A DNA stretch of 64,000 nucleotides, taken from assembly GCA_965267435.1 (NCBI GenBank), contig OZ253960.1, positions 6,014,001 to 6,078,000 on the forward strand, read 5' to 3'. The notes under the pieces are model-generated. The model searched no databases and was not told where the DNA came from. It saw only the letters and a list, made by a program, of their open reading frames with translations. Both the position numbers and the translations under genes were made by a program. The stretch comes from JAWPMT01 sp965267435 (GTDB lineage Bacteria; Bacteroidota; Bacteroidia; Cytophagales; Cyclobacteriaceae). Below are positions 53,401-62,163 of this stretch, one piece after another. Position 1 is the first letter of the stretch; each line of letters opens with the position of its first letter.

Positions 53401-54801
53401 AATGGGAATGAAGACAATGATGATGATGAGTTGACCGAACACCGCTGATCGCATCATTTTGTTGGTACTCTCGTAGGTGATCTCGTCGATCCAGATTTGT
53501 CTGGAATGACCCTCAGCCCCGACCAGTTCGGAGCGCCGCCGGAGTAGTTGGAACGCGATGAACTCTACGATGATGACAGCCCCGTCGATGATGATGCCGA
53601 AGTCAATGGCACCCAGACTCATAAGGTTGGCATCTACTCCGAAGACATACATGAGTGACAGCGCAAAAACGAGGGAGAGAGGTATCACCGAGGCCACGAC
53701 CAAGCCAGTGCGCCAGTTCCCGAGGAAGACAACAACCACCAGCACGACAATCAGGCATCCCAGCACCAGATTCTCCACGATGGTGGAAGTTGTCCGACCG
53801 ATGAGGGCACTGCGCTCCAGGAAGGGGTTGATCGTGACTCCCTCCGGGAGAGAGCCTGATATCTCTGCCACCCGCTCTTTGACCGCATCAATGACCGCTT
53901 TGGAGTTGGCGTCTTTGAGCATCATCACCTGCCCGAGTACTTTTTCTCCCTCTCCATTGCCGGTGATCGCACCAAATCGCGTGGCGTGACCAAATCCCAC
54001 GTTAGCCAGATCGCGGATGTAAATAGGCAAGCCGCCACGATTGGACACGACGATGTTTTCGATATCCGGAATCTCGTCGACCAGGCCTTCCCCGCGGATG
54101 AAGTAGGCTTCTTCCTCTTTTTCGATGTAGCCGCCCCCAGCGATGCTGTTATTCGTCTCCAGTGCGCGATATACATCAGAGGCTGAGATCTTCATGGCCC
54201 GAAGTTTTTCCGGGTTGAGCGTCACCTCGTATTGCTTGAGGAAGCCACCCCAGGTATTCACCTCTACCACCCCTGGAATACCGGAGAGCTGGCGTTTGAC
54301 TATCCAGTCCTGGATCGTGCGAAGGTCCATGGTACTGTACAGGTGGCGATAGGCCGGGTCCACTTCCAATACATATTGGTAGATCTCTCCCAGTCCCGTG
54401 GTGATGGGCCCCATTTCCGGTGTGCCGAAGCCAATGGGGATATTGGCAGAAGCACTTTTGATCTTTTCAGCGATCAACTGGCGGGGGAGGTAAGTGCCCA
54501 TGTCGTCGTCGAAGACGATTGTCACCACAGAGAGCCCAAATTTTGAGATCGACCGGATCTCTTTCACGCCCGGAAGGTTGGCCATCTCCAACTCGACGGG
54601 GTATGTGATGAATTGCTCGACGTCCTCGGTGGATAGGTCGCGAGATGTGGTGATGACTTGCACCTGGTTGTTGGTGACATCTGGCACAGCGCCGATGGGG
54701 ATCTGTGTCAGGGCGAAAATGCCATAGGCAACAATGGCGACGGTGAACAGGAGCACAATGAACTTATTGCGCAAGCTGAATCGTATGACGTATTCCAGCA
54801 T
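50464..54801 (-). CDS. CusA/CzcA heavy-metal RND permease fused to a TolC-like channel
   Basis: A 1445-residue fusion. Residues 1 to about 1040 are a CusA/CzcA-type RND permease: MLEYVIRFSLRNKFIVLLFTVAIVAYG start, TM4 proton site GAIDFGIIIDGAVIIVEFI (near 400), GGEFVPTLDEGDFVIQP, and the end block GIAVLNGIVLIEHY. From Met1047 the chain opens with MAIALLALLLPLLGSAQ, a complete signal peptide, and then an OEP/TolC-like domain of about 400 residues (TLQDAIDLAWANNAGLNAQR). So the polypeptide may be cleaved at the AQ site or the channel translated separately. It is the middle gene of the operon and exports metal cations from cytosol or periplasm. Confidence 0.92.
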   Translation of the reverse strand: MLEYVIRFSLRNKFIVLLFTVAIVAYGIFALTQIPIGAVPDVTNNQVQVITTSRDLSTEDVEQFITYPVELEMANLPGVKEIRSISKFGLSVVTIVFDDDMGTYLPRQLIAEKIKSASANIPIGFGTPEMGPITTGLGEIYQYVLEVDPAYRHLYSTMDLRTIQDWIVKRQLSGIPGVVEVNTWGGFLKQYEVTLNPEKLRAMKISASDVYRALETNNSIAGGGYIEKEEEAYFIRGEGLVDEIPDIENIVVSNRGGLPIYIRDLANVGFGHATRFGAITGNGEGEKVLGQVMMLKDANSKAVIDAVKERVAEISGSLPEGVTINPFLERSALIGRTTSTIVENLVLGCLIVVLVVVVFLGNWRTGLVVASVIPLSLVFALSLMYVFGVDANLMSLGAIDFGIIIDGAVIIVEFIAFQLLRRRSELVGAEGHSRQIWIDEITYESTNKMMRSAVFGQLIIIIVFIPILSLADVEGKMFRPMALTFCFALIGAMILCFTYIPVVASLFLRPSDTDASKNLSLRFLAWLKSKYAPILGWVLHHRKTVIGLALALLVGTAYLFSNLGGEFVPTLDEGDFVIQPVLKTGTSLSRTVETTTEIERIIMTFPEVQQVVTRIGAAEVPTDPMSMEETDVIITLRNKSEWQRAASKDALADLIKEELTRQIPGVDYEFTQPIEMRFNELITGVRADLAIKIFGDNLSVLADKAAEIEQLIEGVPGAADIVVEKVEGLPQMQVVYDRANIARYGFNIQEVNDIISMGFAGKVAGSVFEGERRFDLVVRFDPRFRQDIQNLQNAYVTNSQGHQIPLSELAEISFTTGPAKISRDDTRRRVVVGVNVRNRDLESLVNDVEALIDANITLPPGYLVTYGGQFENLRSARERLYFAVPIALLLIFILLYFAFQSLGKALMVYTAIPLASVGGVLFLWLRGLPFSISAGVGFIALFGIAVLNGIVLIEHYKGLGDDYKNLRDLVIEGTAQRLRPVLLTATAAAMGFLPMAISTSAGAEVQRPLATVVIGGLITSTLLTLLVLPILYYTFEGRRLRPVKPKMAIALLALLLPLLGSAQPTPPLTLQDAIDLAWANNAGLNAQRLQVEQAEESVAMAFDVGPTNVFYHFDEANIAPNDEPLKVWGVAQTLRFPTAYFARKQAQQGLFEVEQQKLEVQRLLLEKSVTEQWLAITYRRELSALYQYLDSVYARFLTAASRRFEVGESNLLEKLTAESQRQQVSLQLNQSQKDIDQAMERLRSLLQSTGDFEIAVEPLARLPVQPPDTAAHVGIVYYTAMEQAAAAQIGANKSRLLPNLQLEYFQGTNNAENADTYHGVQFGLEIPLFFSAQRSDIRVAKLQQERVQQQRLDYYRRLASRRQELFIELEKYAEALEVYDASGAPLANSLIATGNRSFQTGEIDFFQYIQTVQRGIEIKLNYISTLQQYNRTALEINYIIPNIDY

Positions 54802-54861
54802 GTAGAAAGAAATTAGCGTGTGAACAATGAGGGTTTATTGCCACGCCAAAAGCGGCATGGC

Positions 54862-55233
54862 TTAGGCCATGCTCGGGGGACCTCTAAAGGTCAGCTGTGG
54901 AGGGAAGTATGACGGTGGTGATTCCGTGGTCTCCGTGTGGTGAAGTTGCGCAGTAACATCGACTGCGACGGGTAGCTCAAACAATACCGAATAACTAGGG
55001 GCTGGTATTGCGATGAATTGAAACTCTTGTTCGACGTTGAAGTTTTCCAGGTGACCTTCCCCTTGGTCCATGTGAAAGGCCAGTTGGAAGAGGCCTGAAA
55101 GCGTTGTCGTCTTGTGTAGTGGACAGAGGTGGTCACCGTTATCGATCAGGGCATGATGCTCATGGGGCATAAGGGTATGTAGCAGGAGTAGGGCGCCTGC
55201 CACCAGGACCGAAAAATGACGAATGATCCTCAT
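54862..55233 (-). CDS. small His-rich periplasmic protein of the metal efflux operon
   Basis: A 123-residue exported protein with a signal peptide (about 1-23). After it comes LMPHEHHALIDNGDHLCPLHK, a cluster of His and Cys that could bind metal, and another HMDQGEGH. The rest is unremarkable, with a beta-rich end. It heads the operon 60 bases before the fusion permease. Proteins like this often come with heavy-metal RND operons of Bacteroidota; the exact role (metal relay or sensor) is inference. Confidence 0.7.
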   Translation of the reverse strand: MRIIRHFSVLVAGALLLLHTLMPHEHHALIDNGDHLCPLHKTTTLSGLFQLAFHMDQGEGHLENFNVEQEFQFIAIPAPSYSVLFELPVAVDVTAQLHHTETTESPPSYFPPQLTFRGPPSMA

Positions 55234-55384
55234 GACGTCGCTAAAAGTAGCGAATATCAGAGGGGATGCTGCTGATATTTATCAGAATAATTCTTGAGTT
55301 AGAAGTTGTGTAGCAAATGTTACCATTGAAAGAAACGCCTTTGACCATCTTGCGCAAGAAAGCATTCATCTAAAAGTAAAGATC

Positions 55385-55774
55385 ATGAGTTATTATTTCA
55401 ATAAAGTACTGACTGACAACACCTTTGATCAGGCGATCGAAAATGTAACGGCCAGACTGAAAGACGAGGGATTCGGCGTACTTACAGAAATTGATATCCA
55501 GGCGACACTGAAGAAGAAGCTGGATGTGGACTTCAAGAAGTACCGGATTCTTGGTGCCTGCAATCCCAATTTCGCGCACAAAGCGCTCCAGAATGAAGAC
55601 AAGGTAGGTGTAATGCTGCCCTGCAACGTGATCGTCGAAGAGAATGACAATGGTGAGGTGGAAGTGTCTGCGGTTGATCCCATCGCGTCGATGAGCTCTA
55701 TTGACAATCCTTCCCTGGGTGAGATTGCCACGGAGGTGCAGGGCAGGCTCAAGCGGGTGATTGAGGGATTGTGA
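55385..55774 (+). CDS. DUF302 domain protein
   Basis: A 129-residue protein of the DUF302 family: FDQAIENVTARLKDEGFGVLTEIDIQATLKKKLDVDFKKYRILGACNPNFAHKAL and VMLPCNVIVEE are the standard blocks. DUF302 proteins have a lipocalin-like small fold with unknown function; one C-x9-like Cys pair (GACNP, LPCN) could bind a ligand. It is divergent from the metal efflux operon, so they may share a control region. It has no signal peptide here. Confidence 0.9.
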   Translation: MSYYFNKVLTDNTFDQAIENVTARLKDEGFGVLTEIDIQATLKKKLDVDFKKYRILGACNPNFAHKALQNEDKVGVMLPCNVIVEENDNGEVEVSAVDPIASMSSIDNPSLGEIATEVQGRLKRVIEGL

Positions 55775-56173
55775 TCAAACGCCAGAGGGACTCAGACTTC
55801 ACGCAGGTTGACCGGTAAATAAGAGCTATTCTAGAAAATCCCTTGTATCGCCCCTACCCTAAAGGGAGCCAAGGGATTTTCAAGCCGAGCACCTTTTAGG
55901 GCCGGGGTGCTATTAAGTTAAGCGATTGTCTAGCCATTCTCCAAAGCAAACCTTCTAAGGTCATGCTGACGCAGGAAGCATCTATAGGCATAAGATCGAC
56001 GATTGACCTAGCATCGTCAATAGATTTCACTGGCCGTGCGCTTCCTAACGTCAAAATGACTTTGCTTTTGAGAACGGCTTCCGGGGTTCCTAGCCTAATG
56101 GCATTGGGGCGGGGTAAACGAGACTGGAAATAGCGGAAGGTCGACTCCCACTAATATTCCTTAAACTTGCCGG
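55775..56173. repeat. intergenic gap with a 101-bp inverted-repeat element
   Basis: An imperfect inverted repeat spans 55960-56060: GTCATGCTGACG...GAAGC on the left and GCTTCCTAACGTCAAAATGAC on the right, with the inner part ATCTAT...AATAGAT and a small palindrome GACGAT/ATCGTC. It is of the same shape as that at 31921-32007. No gene is seen, and the rest of the gap holds a short hairpin-rich stretch near 55840-55900. Confidence 0.7.
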
Positions 56174-56845
56174 GTGAAGAAGACCCTCCAACTATTACTC
56201 GTGGTGCTCGGGATCGCAGCACTCACACCCGACGCTCACGCCCAACCTGCCGATCTGGGCAATTGGTACATGTACTTTGGTAACAAGAAAATCAATGACC
56301 GGTGGAATTGGCACAACGAGGTCCAGTACCGGAATTACAACTTTATCGGGGACCTGGAGCAGCTACTGTTGCGAACAGGTATTGGCTACAACCTCACAGA
56401 AAATAACAACAACGTACTGTTGGGCTACGGCTTTATCCATAGCCAGAACTACGTGGGAGACACCGATGACAAGGTAAATGTCGATGAACATCGGATCTTT
56501 CAGCAATTCATCACAAGGCAGAAATTCGGGCGCTTTAGTCTGCAGCACCGCTATCGTTTTGAGGAGCGGTGGATCGAGGGCGATTTCCGATTCAGGTTTC
56601 GATACTTTCTGGGCGTCAATGTCGCCCTCAGTAGTCCGGAGATGAGTGATGGGACATGGTACCTCTCTGGTTACAACGAAGTCTTCATCAACGGAGATGG
56701 CGAGATCTTTGATCGCAATCGACTGTATGGTGGTTTGGGCCATCGGGTCAGCAAAGCCCTTCGATTCGAGGTAGGCTACATGAACCAATACCTAGGAGGC
56801 ACAGGACGAGACCAGCTCAATCTGGTGGCGTTTGTAAATTTTTAG
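56174..56845 (+). CDS. DUF2490 outer-membrane beta-barrel-like protein
   Basis: A 223-residue secreted protein. It begins with GTG at 56174, giving MKKTLQLLLVVLGIAALTPDAHAQ as a signal peptide. The mature part matches DUF2490: GNWYMYFGNKKINDRWNWHNEVQYRNY, then repeated beta strands of outer-membrane barrels (LLRTGIGYNL, FSLQHRYRFEERWIEGDFRFRFRYFLGVNV) and the end MNQYLGGTGRDQLNLVAFVNF, whose last aromatic residue fits barrel insertion. The role is unknown. It is single; a GTG start and no TAnnTTTG were seen upstream. Confidence 0.88.
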   Translation: MKKTLQLLLVVLGIAALTPDAHAQPADLGNWYMYFGNKKINDRWNWHNEVQYRNYNFIGDLEQLLLRTGIGYNLTENNNNVLLGYGFIHSQNYVGDTDDKVNVDEHRIFQQFITRQKFGRFSLQHRYRFEERWIEGDFRFRFRYFLGVNVALSSPEMSDGTWYLSGYNEVFINGDGEIFDRNRLYGGLGHRVSKALRFEVGYMNQYLGGTGRDQLNLVAFVNF

Positions 56846-56967
56846 GTCGCATTACTGCCGATTGCAAACCTGCGGTGAGGTCGCATTTCTGATTGGGTTA
56901 TTGAGTTCTGTCTATATTAGGTGAGCGATGACTCATGCTCTGTGGGGCATGAATTAACCCAACCCCA

Positions 56968-58368
56968 ATGAAAAACCTAACCCTACTCCTCGCGTTGCTG
57001 GTCGCTAGTTGTCAGCCGCAGCAAAAACCACCAATCACACAAGCAATGGTGGAGGAAGCCTACGTCTGGGGCTTGCCCATCGTCTCCATGTATCGCTATT
57101 ACAAGTTCATGCGCCCTGATGGCGAGATCAACACCCTGTTCCACAACAGAGACCTTATTCCTCCGGGGGTTCTTTCCGGTGGTCCTAACAGGGACGGTTT
57201 GTATAGCTACGGTTGGTTTGACTTAAACGATGAACCCATAGTGGTTTCACTACCCGATTTTGGCGAGCGCTATTTCGTTTGGCAGATTACGGATATGTAT
57301 GCCACCAACTTTCACAATGTCGGCAGTTACCTGAGAGAAGGTCCTAACGAGAAGTACAGATCCGGTTATGACTTCCTGATGGCAGGTCCCGACTGGCAAG
57401 GGGAAGCTCCTGAGGGAGTTGAAGTAGTAAGATGCCCTGTCAACATGGTGAATGTGCTTTATCGCATTGCCTTCAAAAATGACGATGAACTGCCAATTGT
57501 CAGAACCCTTCAAGACAATACCTTGATGTTACCTCTTTCTGAGTGGAATGCCGGAAAAAGAGCATCTTTTGTGAAACCTCCTACCAACCCAATTCCGGAG
57601 TACAGAGATGTGCTCACTTTTAAACCTGGGGTAAAGGGGTCAGACCAACGTAATATTGATTACTTCTCTGTGCTTGCAGACGCCATTAATGCCAACAGAC
57701 CCTACGCAGATTGGGATTTGAGGATCGTGAATGAGAACCTCAAAGCTTTGGGCATGGAAGTAGGTAAACCTTTCTCCTTTGAAAATTTAGATGAGGCCAC
57801 CGAAAAGATCATTCTTGATGCCCAGGAAGCAGCCTTCGATCAGGTAATAGCTCGGGGTGATACGGCTTTTGGCGTAAAAATGAATGGGTGGTTGCTCAAT
57901 CCGTCGAACCATGGTGAGTGGAAAGATGATTTCTGGAATCGCGCTTATGCCACCTACACTGGCGGTATGTATCCATCTACCAATAACAGTACCTACGCCA
58001 CAACTTATTTCGATTCGAGGGATGTTTTGATTGATGGTGAGAGCACCTACAAGTTGCGGTTTGAAGCAGACAATTACCCACCCGCAACCAGTTTCTGGTC
58101 AATCACGGCTTACGATGCCGGCACTCGTGATTTGTACCCGAACGAGTGGAACCTGCACAACTACGGAACCAATGTGCCTTTTACCAAATATGGTGAGGAC
58201 GGGTCCTTTGAGGTGATTATTAGCCATCAGGAACCTAACAATCGTGAAGAGATCAATTGGCTGCCGATCCCGGCTGACGGCGCCTGGATGTGTATTCGTT
58301 TCTACGCGCCCAAACAAGAAGTAATTGATTTGCAATACGAGATTCCGGGCATAGAAAAGATCGATTAG
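56968..58368 (+). CDS. DUF1254/DUF1214 lipoprotein (first copy)
   Basis: A 466-residue lipoprotein (signal peptide ending in LLVASC). It has an N-terminal DUF1254 domain (VEEAYVWGLPIVSMYRYYKFM, then TINTLFHN, WFDLNDEPIVVSLPDFGERYFVWQITDMY) and a C-terminal DUF1214 domain (FWSITAYDAGTRDLYPNE, then the end WLPIPADGAWMCIRFYAP). DUF1254 proteins are of unknown function, widespread and often paired with other secreted enzymes. A related copy is at 60673-62061. Confidence 0.9.
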   Translation: MKNLTLLLALLVASCQPQQKPPITQAMVEEAYVWGLPIVSMYRYYKFMRPDGEINTLFHNRDLIPPGVLSGGPNRDGLYSYGWFDLNDEPIVVSLPDFGERYFVWQITDMYATNFHNVGSYLREGPNEKYRSGYDFLMAGPDWQGEAPEGVEVVRCPVNMVNVLYRIAFKNDDELPIVRTLQDNTLMLPLSEWNAGKRASFVKPPTNPIPEYRDVLTFKPGVKGSDQRNIDYFSVLADAINANRPYADWDLRIVNENLKALGMEVGKPFSFENLDEATEKIILDAQEAAFDQVIARGDTAFGVKMNGWLLNPSNHGEWKDDFWNRAYATYTGGMYPSTNNSTYATTYFDSRDVLIDGESTYKLRFEADNYPPATSFWSITAYDAGTRDLYPNEWNLHNYGTNVPFTKYGEDGSFEVIISHQEPNNREEINWLPIPADGAWMCIRFYAPKQEVIDLQYEIPGIEKID

Positions 58369-58413
58369 TATTGAAAAGAGTAATCCCTGTGCAAGCGATA
58401 AATTGAAAAGCAA

Positions 58414-58932
58414 ATGGCCAAAATGAAAAAGGAATATTCAAACGGCGAACTGACCATCGTATGGCAACCTGAAAAATGCATCCACGCGGGTGTGTGTGTC
58501 AAGACACTGCCCGAGGTTTATAATCCCCAGGAGAAGCCCTGGATTAAGCAGGACAATGCCTCATCCGAAGCACTGGTAAGGCAGATCGATGCCTGCCCCT
58601 CTGGTGCACTGTCCTACTACTTCAACAACGATGAGGTGTCGGGCATCTTCAGCCAAAACGAAGAGCGAAAGCGGTATGAACTTGAAATCGAAGGACAGAC
58701 TGCCTTTCTCGAGTACATCATTGCCAAAGACAACAAGATCTACTTGACGCATACCGAGGTGCCTAAAGGATTGGAAGGACGAGGCATTGGTTCAAGAATC
58801 ATCCTGCAGGCTTTGGTCGATATTAAGAAGAAGGGATTGATCCTCGTTCCGCTTTGTCCATTCGTGGCTGGATTCCTGAAGAAGCATCCCGAGTGGAGGG
58901 AGTTGGTGTTCAAAGGGATCAATATCGCCTGA
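58414..58932 (+). CDS. YjdI-like iron-sulfur domain fused to YjdJ-type GNAT
   Basis: A 172-residue fusion. Residues about 5-70 match the YjdI mono-cluster ferredoxin domain (WQPEKCIHAGVCVKTLPEVYN, then DACPSGALSY; C22, C28 and C61 visible, with the fourth ligand unclear). Residues about 85-172 are a NATD1/YjdJ GNAT domain (YIIAKDNKIYLTHTEVPKGLEGRGIGSRIILQAL, and VPLCPFVAGFLKKH). In other bacteria these two are separate neighbouring genes. Here the join makes a redox or cluster-bound acetyltransferase-like protein; the reaction is unknown. It follows the DUF1254 gene by 45 bases and precedes the phosphatase by 13. Confidence 0.9.
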   Translation: MAKMKKEYSNGELTIVWQPEKCIHAGVCVKTLPEVYNPQEKPWIKQDNASSEALVRQIDACPSGALSYYFNNDEVSGIFSQNEERKRYELEIEGQTAFLEYIIAKDNKIYLTHTEVPKGLEGRGIGSRIILQALVDIKKKGLILVPLCPFVAGFLKKHPEWRELVFKGINIA

Positions 58933-58945
58933 CGGAGCAACTGTC

Positions 58946-60655
58946 ATGAAAGCCCTTTCTACTTGGTTAACCCTCGCCGTAATCTTTCTCATGGGATGCA
59001 CGGCAGCCAGCGATCGGCGTGTGTCCGAGCAAGCTGGTAATCCCAAGCTGGTGCTGCAAATCACTGTTGATCAGCTGAGGGCGGACATGCCGCTCAAGAT
59101 CCTGGACCGATTGCCGGAGGGAGGGTTTAGGTATCTGTACGAGCAAGGTGCGGTTTATCACAACGCTCACCACAGGCATGCCAATACAGAGACTGTTGTA
59201 GGGCACGCTACACTTGCCACTGGCGCGTATCCTTCCGGGCACGGGATGATCACCAACCTCTGGTTTGACAAGGAGCTTGGCAGACCTGTGTACAACGTGG
59301 AGGATGCGCGATATCCCTTGGTCGGTACTTCGACGGGCGTAGACAAAGACGCTGAGATCGATCCTTCACAAGCTGCAGCTGGCACCGATGGACGATCTCC
59401 GAGTGCTATCATTTCATCGACCTTCAGCGATGAGCTTGCTATGGCCTCCAACAATCAATCGAAGATTTTCGGTGTGTCTGTCAAGGACCGCGGAGCGATC
59501 ACGCTGGCAGGCCATGCTGGCAAGGCCTTCTGGTTTAGCAAGTCATCGGGAGATTTTATCTCCAGCAACTACTACTATGATGAGTACCCGGATTGGGTCT
59601 CTGCCTGGAATGAAAGCGATCATCATTTGTCCTACGCCAACACCACCTGGGAATTAAGCAGGGAGGAAGAGTTCTATACTTACCAAAACTCGGACGATTC
59701 GTCCTACAAGACCAATCTTTCCGGATTCGGTGTCAACTTCCCGCATGATTTTGGCCCGGCAGACAATCCTTACTTCACTACGTTTCTGACACTGAGTCCT
59801 GTCGGTGATGACTTGACGCTGGACTTCACGAAGCAATTAATTGATGAAGAAGAGATCGGGAAGGACGACATCACGGACTTCCTGGCGGTGAGCTTTTCCT
59901 CTACCGACTACGTAGGTCATATCTTCGGTCCCTCCAGCCTTGAAAGTGAAGACAATCTCGTCAGGCTGGACAGAACTTTGGCCCAACTTCTGAGCTATGT
60001 GGATCAAAAGGTGGGTTTGGCCAATACCCTGATCGTCTTATCGGCAGACCACGGCGGTGTAGATGCGCCGGCCGTCTTACAAAACAGTGGTCTTGATGCT
60101 GGCTACATGGATGGAAAAGCATTTGACACGGAAGTCCTGAACCAGCAGGTGAAGACGGCCCTTGGAATCAGTCGGAATGTCATTGCCTCTTTCTCCTACC
60201 CATATGTGTACTACGATCGGGACGAAATCGCCCGGTCGGGCATTGATCCATCTCAGATCTATCCGGTGCTCAAACCCTACCTTGAGGCTATCCCCGGGAT
60301 GCTTGAAGCGGTAGACTGTCAAGCGCTTGTGTCAGGTGAAAAGCCATCTTCGGATTTGTATGATTTGGTCCTCAACAACTTCCATCCTCAGCGGTCAGGA
60401 GATATCGCAATTATCACCAAGCCCTATTGGTACATCAATGACTTCGACGGGTTGATCGTCGCCAGTACCCACGGGTCTCCATGGAACTATGATACCCACG
60501 TGCCCGTCGTTTTTGCCGGCCACGGGATTCAGGCGCAGAATGTCTACCGAAAGGTTCAAACAGTCGACATAGCCCTGACCTTATCCAACTACCTAAATAT
60601 TCAAGTTCCTTCAAACGCGGTCGGTGAAGCGCTGGTGGAGGTGCTTGATCAATGA
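58946..60655 (+). CDS. alkaline phosphatase family protein (PafA-like)
   Basis: A 569-residue lipoprotein (signal peptide ending in LMGC). It has the metal-dependent phosphomonoesterase fold: the first metal Asp in LQITVDQLRADMP, the threonine nucleophile in NTETVVGHATLATGAYPSGHGM, FSSTDYVGHIFGP, LSADHGGVDAPAV (Asp-His metal pair), and STHGSPWNYDTHVPVVFAGHGI. This is the PafA group of Bacteroidota, which frees phosphate from organic compounds in the periplasm or outside. There are 13 bases from the YjdI-GNAT fusion. Confidence 0.92.
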   Translation: MKALSTWLTLAVIFLMGCTAASDRRVSEQAGNPKLVLQITVDQLRADMPLKILDRLPEGGFRYLYEQGAVYHNAHHRHANTETVVGHATLATGAYPSGHGMITNLWFDKELGRPVYNVEDARYPLVGTSTGVDKDAEIDPSQAAAGTDGRSPSAIISSTFSDELAMASNNQSKIFGVSVKDRGAITLAGHAGKAFWFSKSSGDFISSNYYYDEYPDWVSAWNESDHHLSYANTTWELSREEEFYTYQNSDDSSYKTNLSGFGVNFPHDFGPADNPYFTTFLTLSPVGDDLTLDFTKQLIDEEEIGKDDITDFLAVSFSSTDYVGHIFGPSSLESEDNLVRLDRTLAQLLSYVDQKVGLANTLIVLSADHGGVDAPAVLQNSGLDAGYMDGKAFDTEVLNQQVKTALGISRNVIASFSYPYVYYDRDEIARSGIDPSQIYPVLKPYLEAIPGMLEAVDCQALVSGEKPSSDLYDLVLNNFHPQRSGDIAIITKPYWYINDFDGLIVASTHGSPWNYDTHVPVVFAGHGIQAQNVYRKVQTVDIALTLSNYLNIQVPSNAVGEALVEVLDQ

Positions 60656-60672
60656 AACATTAACAAATCGCA

Positions 60673-62061
60673 ATGAAATACTTATCCCTGCTACTCGCCC
60701 TACTGCTCGTCTGTGAGACTGCACAATCCCAAAGCCAGCAACTGGAAGATGACCTCTTCAAATTCAGAGCGCTGGAGACTGCTGTTTGGGCCATGCCCTT
60801 GATGAACTTCAAGAAATACCGTGATGCGCTTGCTGAAAATGGCGTGGACTTCAACGACGTTGCCTACTTTTCTAAAATCCAAAACTGGAAGTTCCAGACG
60901 GCCACACCGAACAATACAACTCCTTACATACTCTTCTACTGGAAAATAGAGGACGGACCTGTTGTCGTCGAGATGCCACCCACGACTGAGGGAGTGGGCC
61001 TCTTTGGGACGCTCATGGATGCCTGGCAGCGACCCATCGATGATGTGGGAGCGAAAGGTAGAGACGGTGGTAGAGGTGGGAAGTACGTATTGCTGCCTCC
61101 AGGGTATGACGGGCCGATGATTCCCGGAGCGTATACCTACACACAACGCACCAATAACGGATTCTGTGCACTCCGTCCTATCATTCCTGATGCAAGCGAA
61201 GAAAACCTGAGGAAGGCGGAGGCTATCACTAAGCAGATCAAAGTCTACCCTTTAAAGGATGCCGCGGCTCCACCCTCCATGGAATATGTGGATGTGTATG
61301 ACAAACTGCTGGAATGCACCCCGGTCATGGATGAAACCATCTTTTCTGAGATTCACGCCTTCGTACAGGAAGAGTGGCTGGAGACCTACAATGTCACTAT
61401 GATGGGCATGCTCAAGCAGATTGGGATTGTAAAGGGCCAGCCATTTAACCCAGATGAAAGGGCTCAGTCTATCTTTAAAGAAGCAGGTCCCTTGGCTTTG
61501 GATTATATGATTGACCAGTACCACCGTAAGCTAAACCCATGGATGTATGAGGGTAAGAAGTGGAGTGTGTTGGCCCCTCCTGGAGCGATAGAGACGGATT
61601 TTAGTTATGAGTTTCCGGCATATTACGATTACAATGCCAGAGGAGCCTTGTATTACGCGATCATAACCAGCGTGAAAAACTATGGTACTGCAACGTTCTA
61701 TTTGGATCTCGCGGAAACGCCCGACGGAGAATGGCTGGATGGAAGTAGCAATTACCGACTTGTGGTACCTCCCAATGTACCTGTCAACGACTTCTGGGCA
61801 GTGACGACCTATGATCTGGAGACGGCTTCCTATCAGCGCAACATCGACAAAGCGTCCATCGACTCGAACATGAAAGAGGTGAAAAAGAACAGGGATGGTA
61901 GCACGACCATCTACTTCGGACCTGAAGCCCCAAGAGGTCAGGAAAGTAATTGGCTGCCGACTGTGCCGGGCAGAAGGTTCTTTCTAATCTTCCGCTTCTA
62001 CGGCCCTCAAATCGGAGTTTACGATGGCAGTTATGCGTTGAATGACATTGAGAAGAGGTAG
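60673..62061 (+). CDS. DUF1254/DUF1214 exported protein (second copy)
   Basis: A 462-residue exported protein (signal peptide MKYLSLLLALLLVCETAQS then Q). It has the DUF1254 part (LETAVWAMPLMNFKKYRDAL, YILFYWKIEDGPVVVEMPPTTEGVGLFGTLMDAWQRP) and the DUF1214 end (FWAVTTYDLETASYQ, then SNWLPTVPGRRFFLIFRFYGP). It differs strongly from the first copy, so this is an old duplication or two separate acquisitions. It is 17 bases after the phosphatase stop, and thus probably in one operon with it. Confidence 0.9.
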   Translation: MKYLSLLLALLLVCETAQSQSQQLEDDLFKFRALETAVWAMPLMNFKKYRDALAENGVDFNDVAYFSKIQNWKFQTATPNNTTPYILFYWKIEDGPVVVEMPPTTEGVGLFGTLMDAWQRPIDDVGAKGRDGGRGGKYVLLPPGYDGPMIPGAYTYTQRTNNGFCALRPIIPDASEENLRKAEAITKQIKVYPLKDAAAPPSMEYVDVYDKLLECTPVMDETIFSEIHAFVQEEWLETYNVTMMGMLKQIGIVKGQPFNPDERAQSIFKEAGPLALDYMIDQYHRKLNPWMYEGKKWSVLAPPGAIETDFSYEFPAYYDYNARGALYYAIITSVKNYGTATFYLDLAETPDGEWLDGSSNYRLVVPPNVPVNDFWAVTTYDLETASYQRNIDKASIDSNMKEVKKNRDGSTTIYFGPEAPRGQESNWLPTVPGRRFFLIFRFYGPQIGVYDGSYALNDIEKR

Positions 62062-62163
62062 GATTCCTCCTTCCCTTTTCTCAAAGGGGAGGTAGCGGAT
62101 TAGGAGAGAATCGTCCTACAAATGCAGCTATCTCACATTATCTTACAGTGCGATACCTAATCC

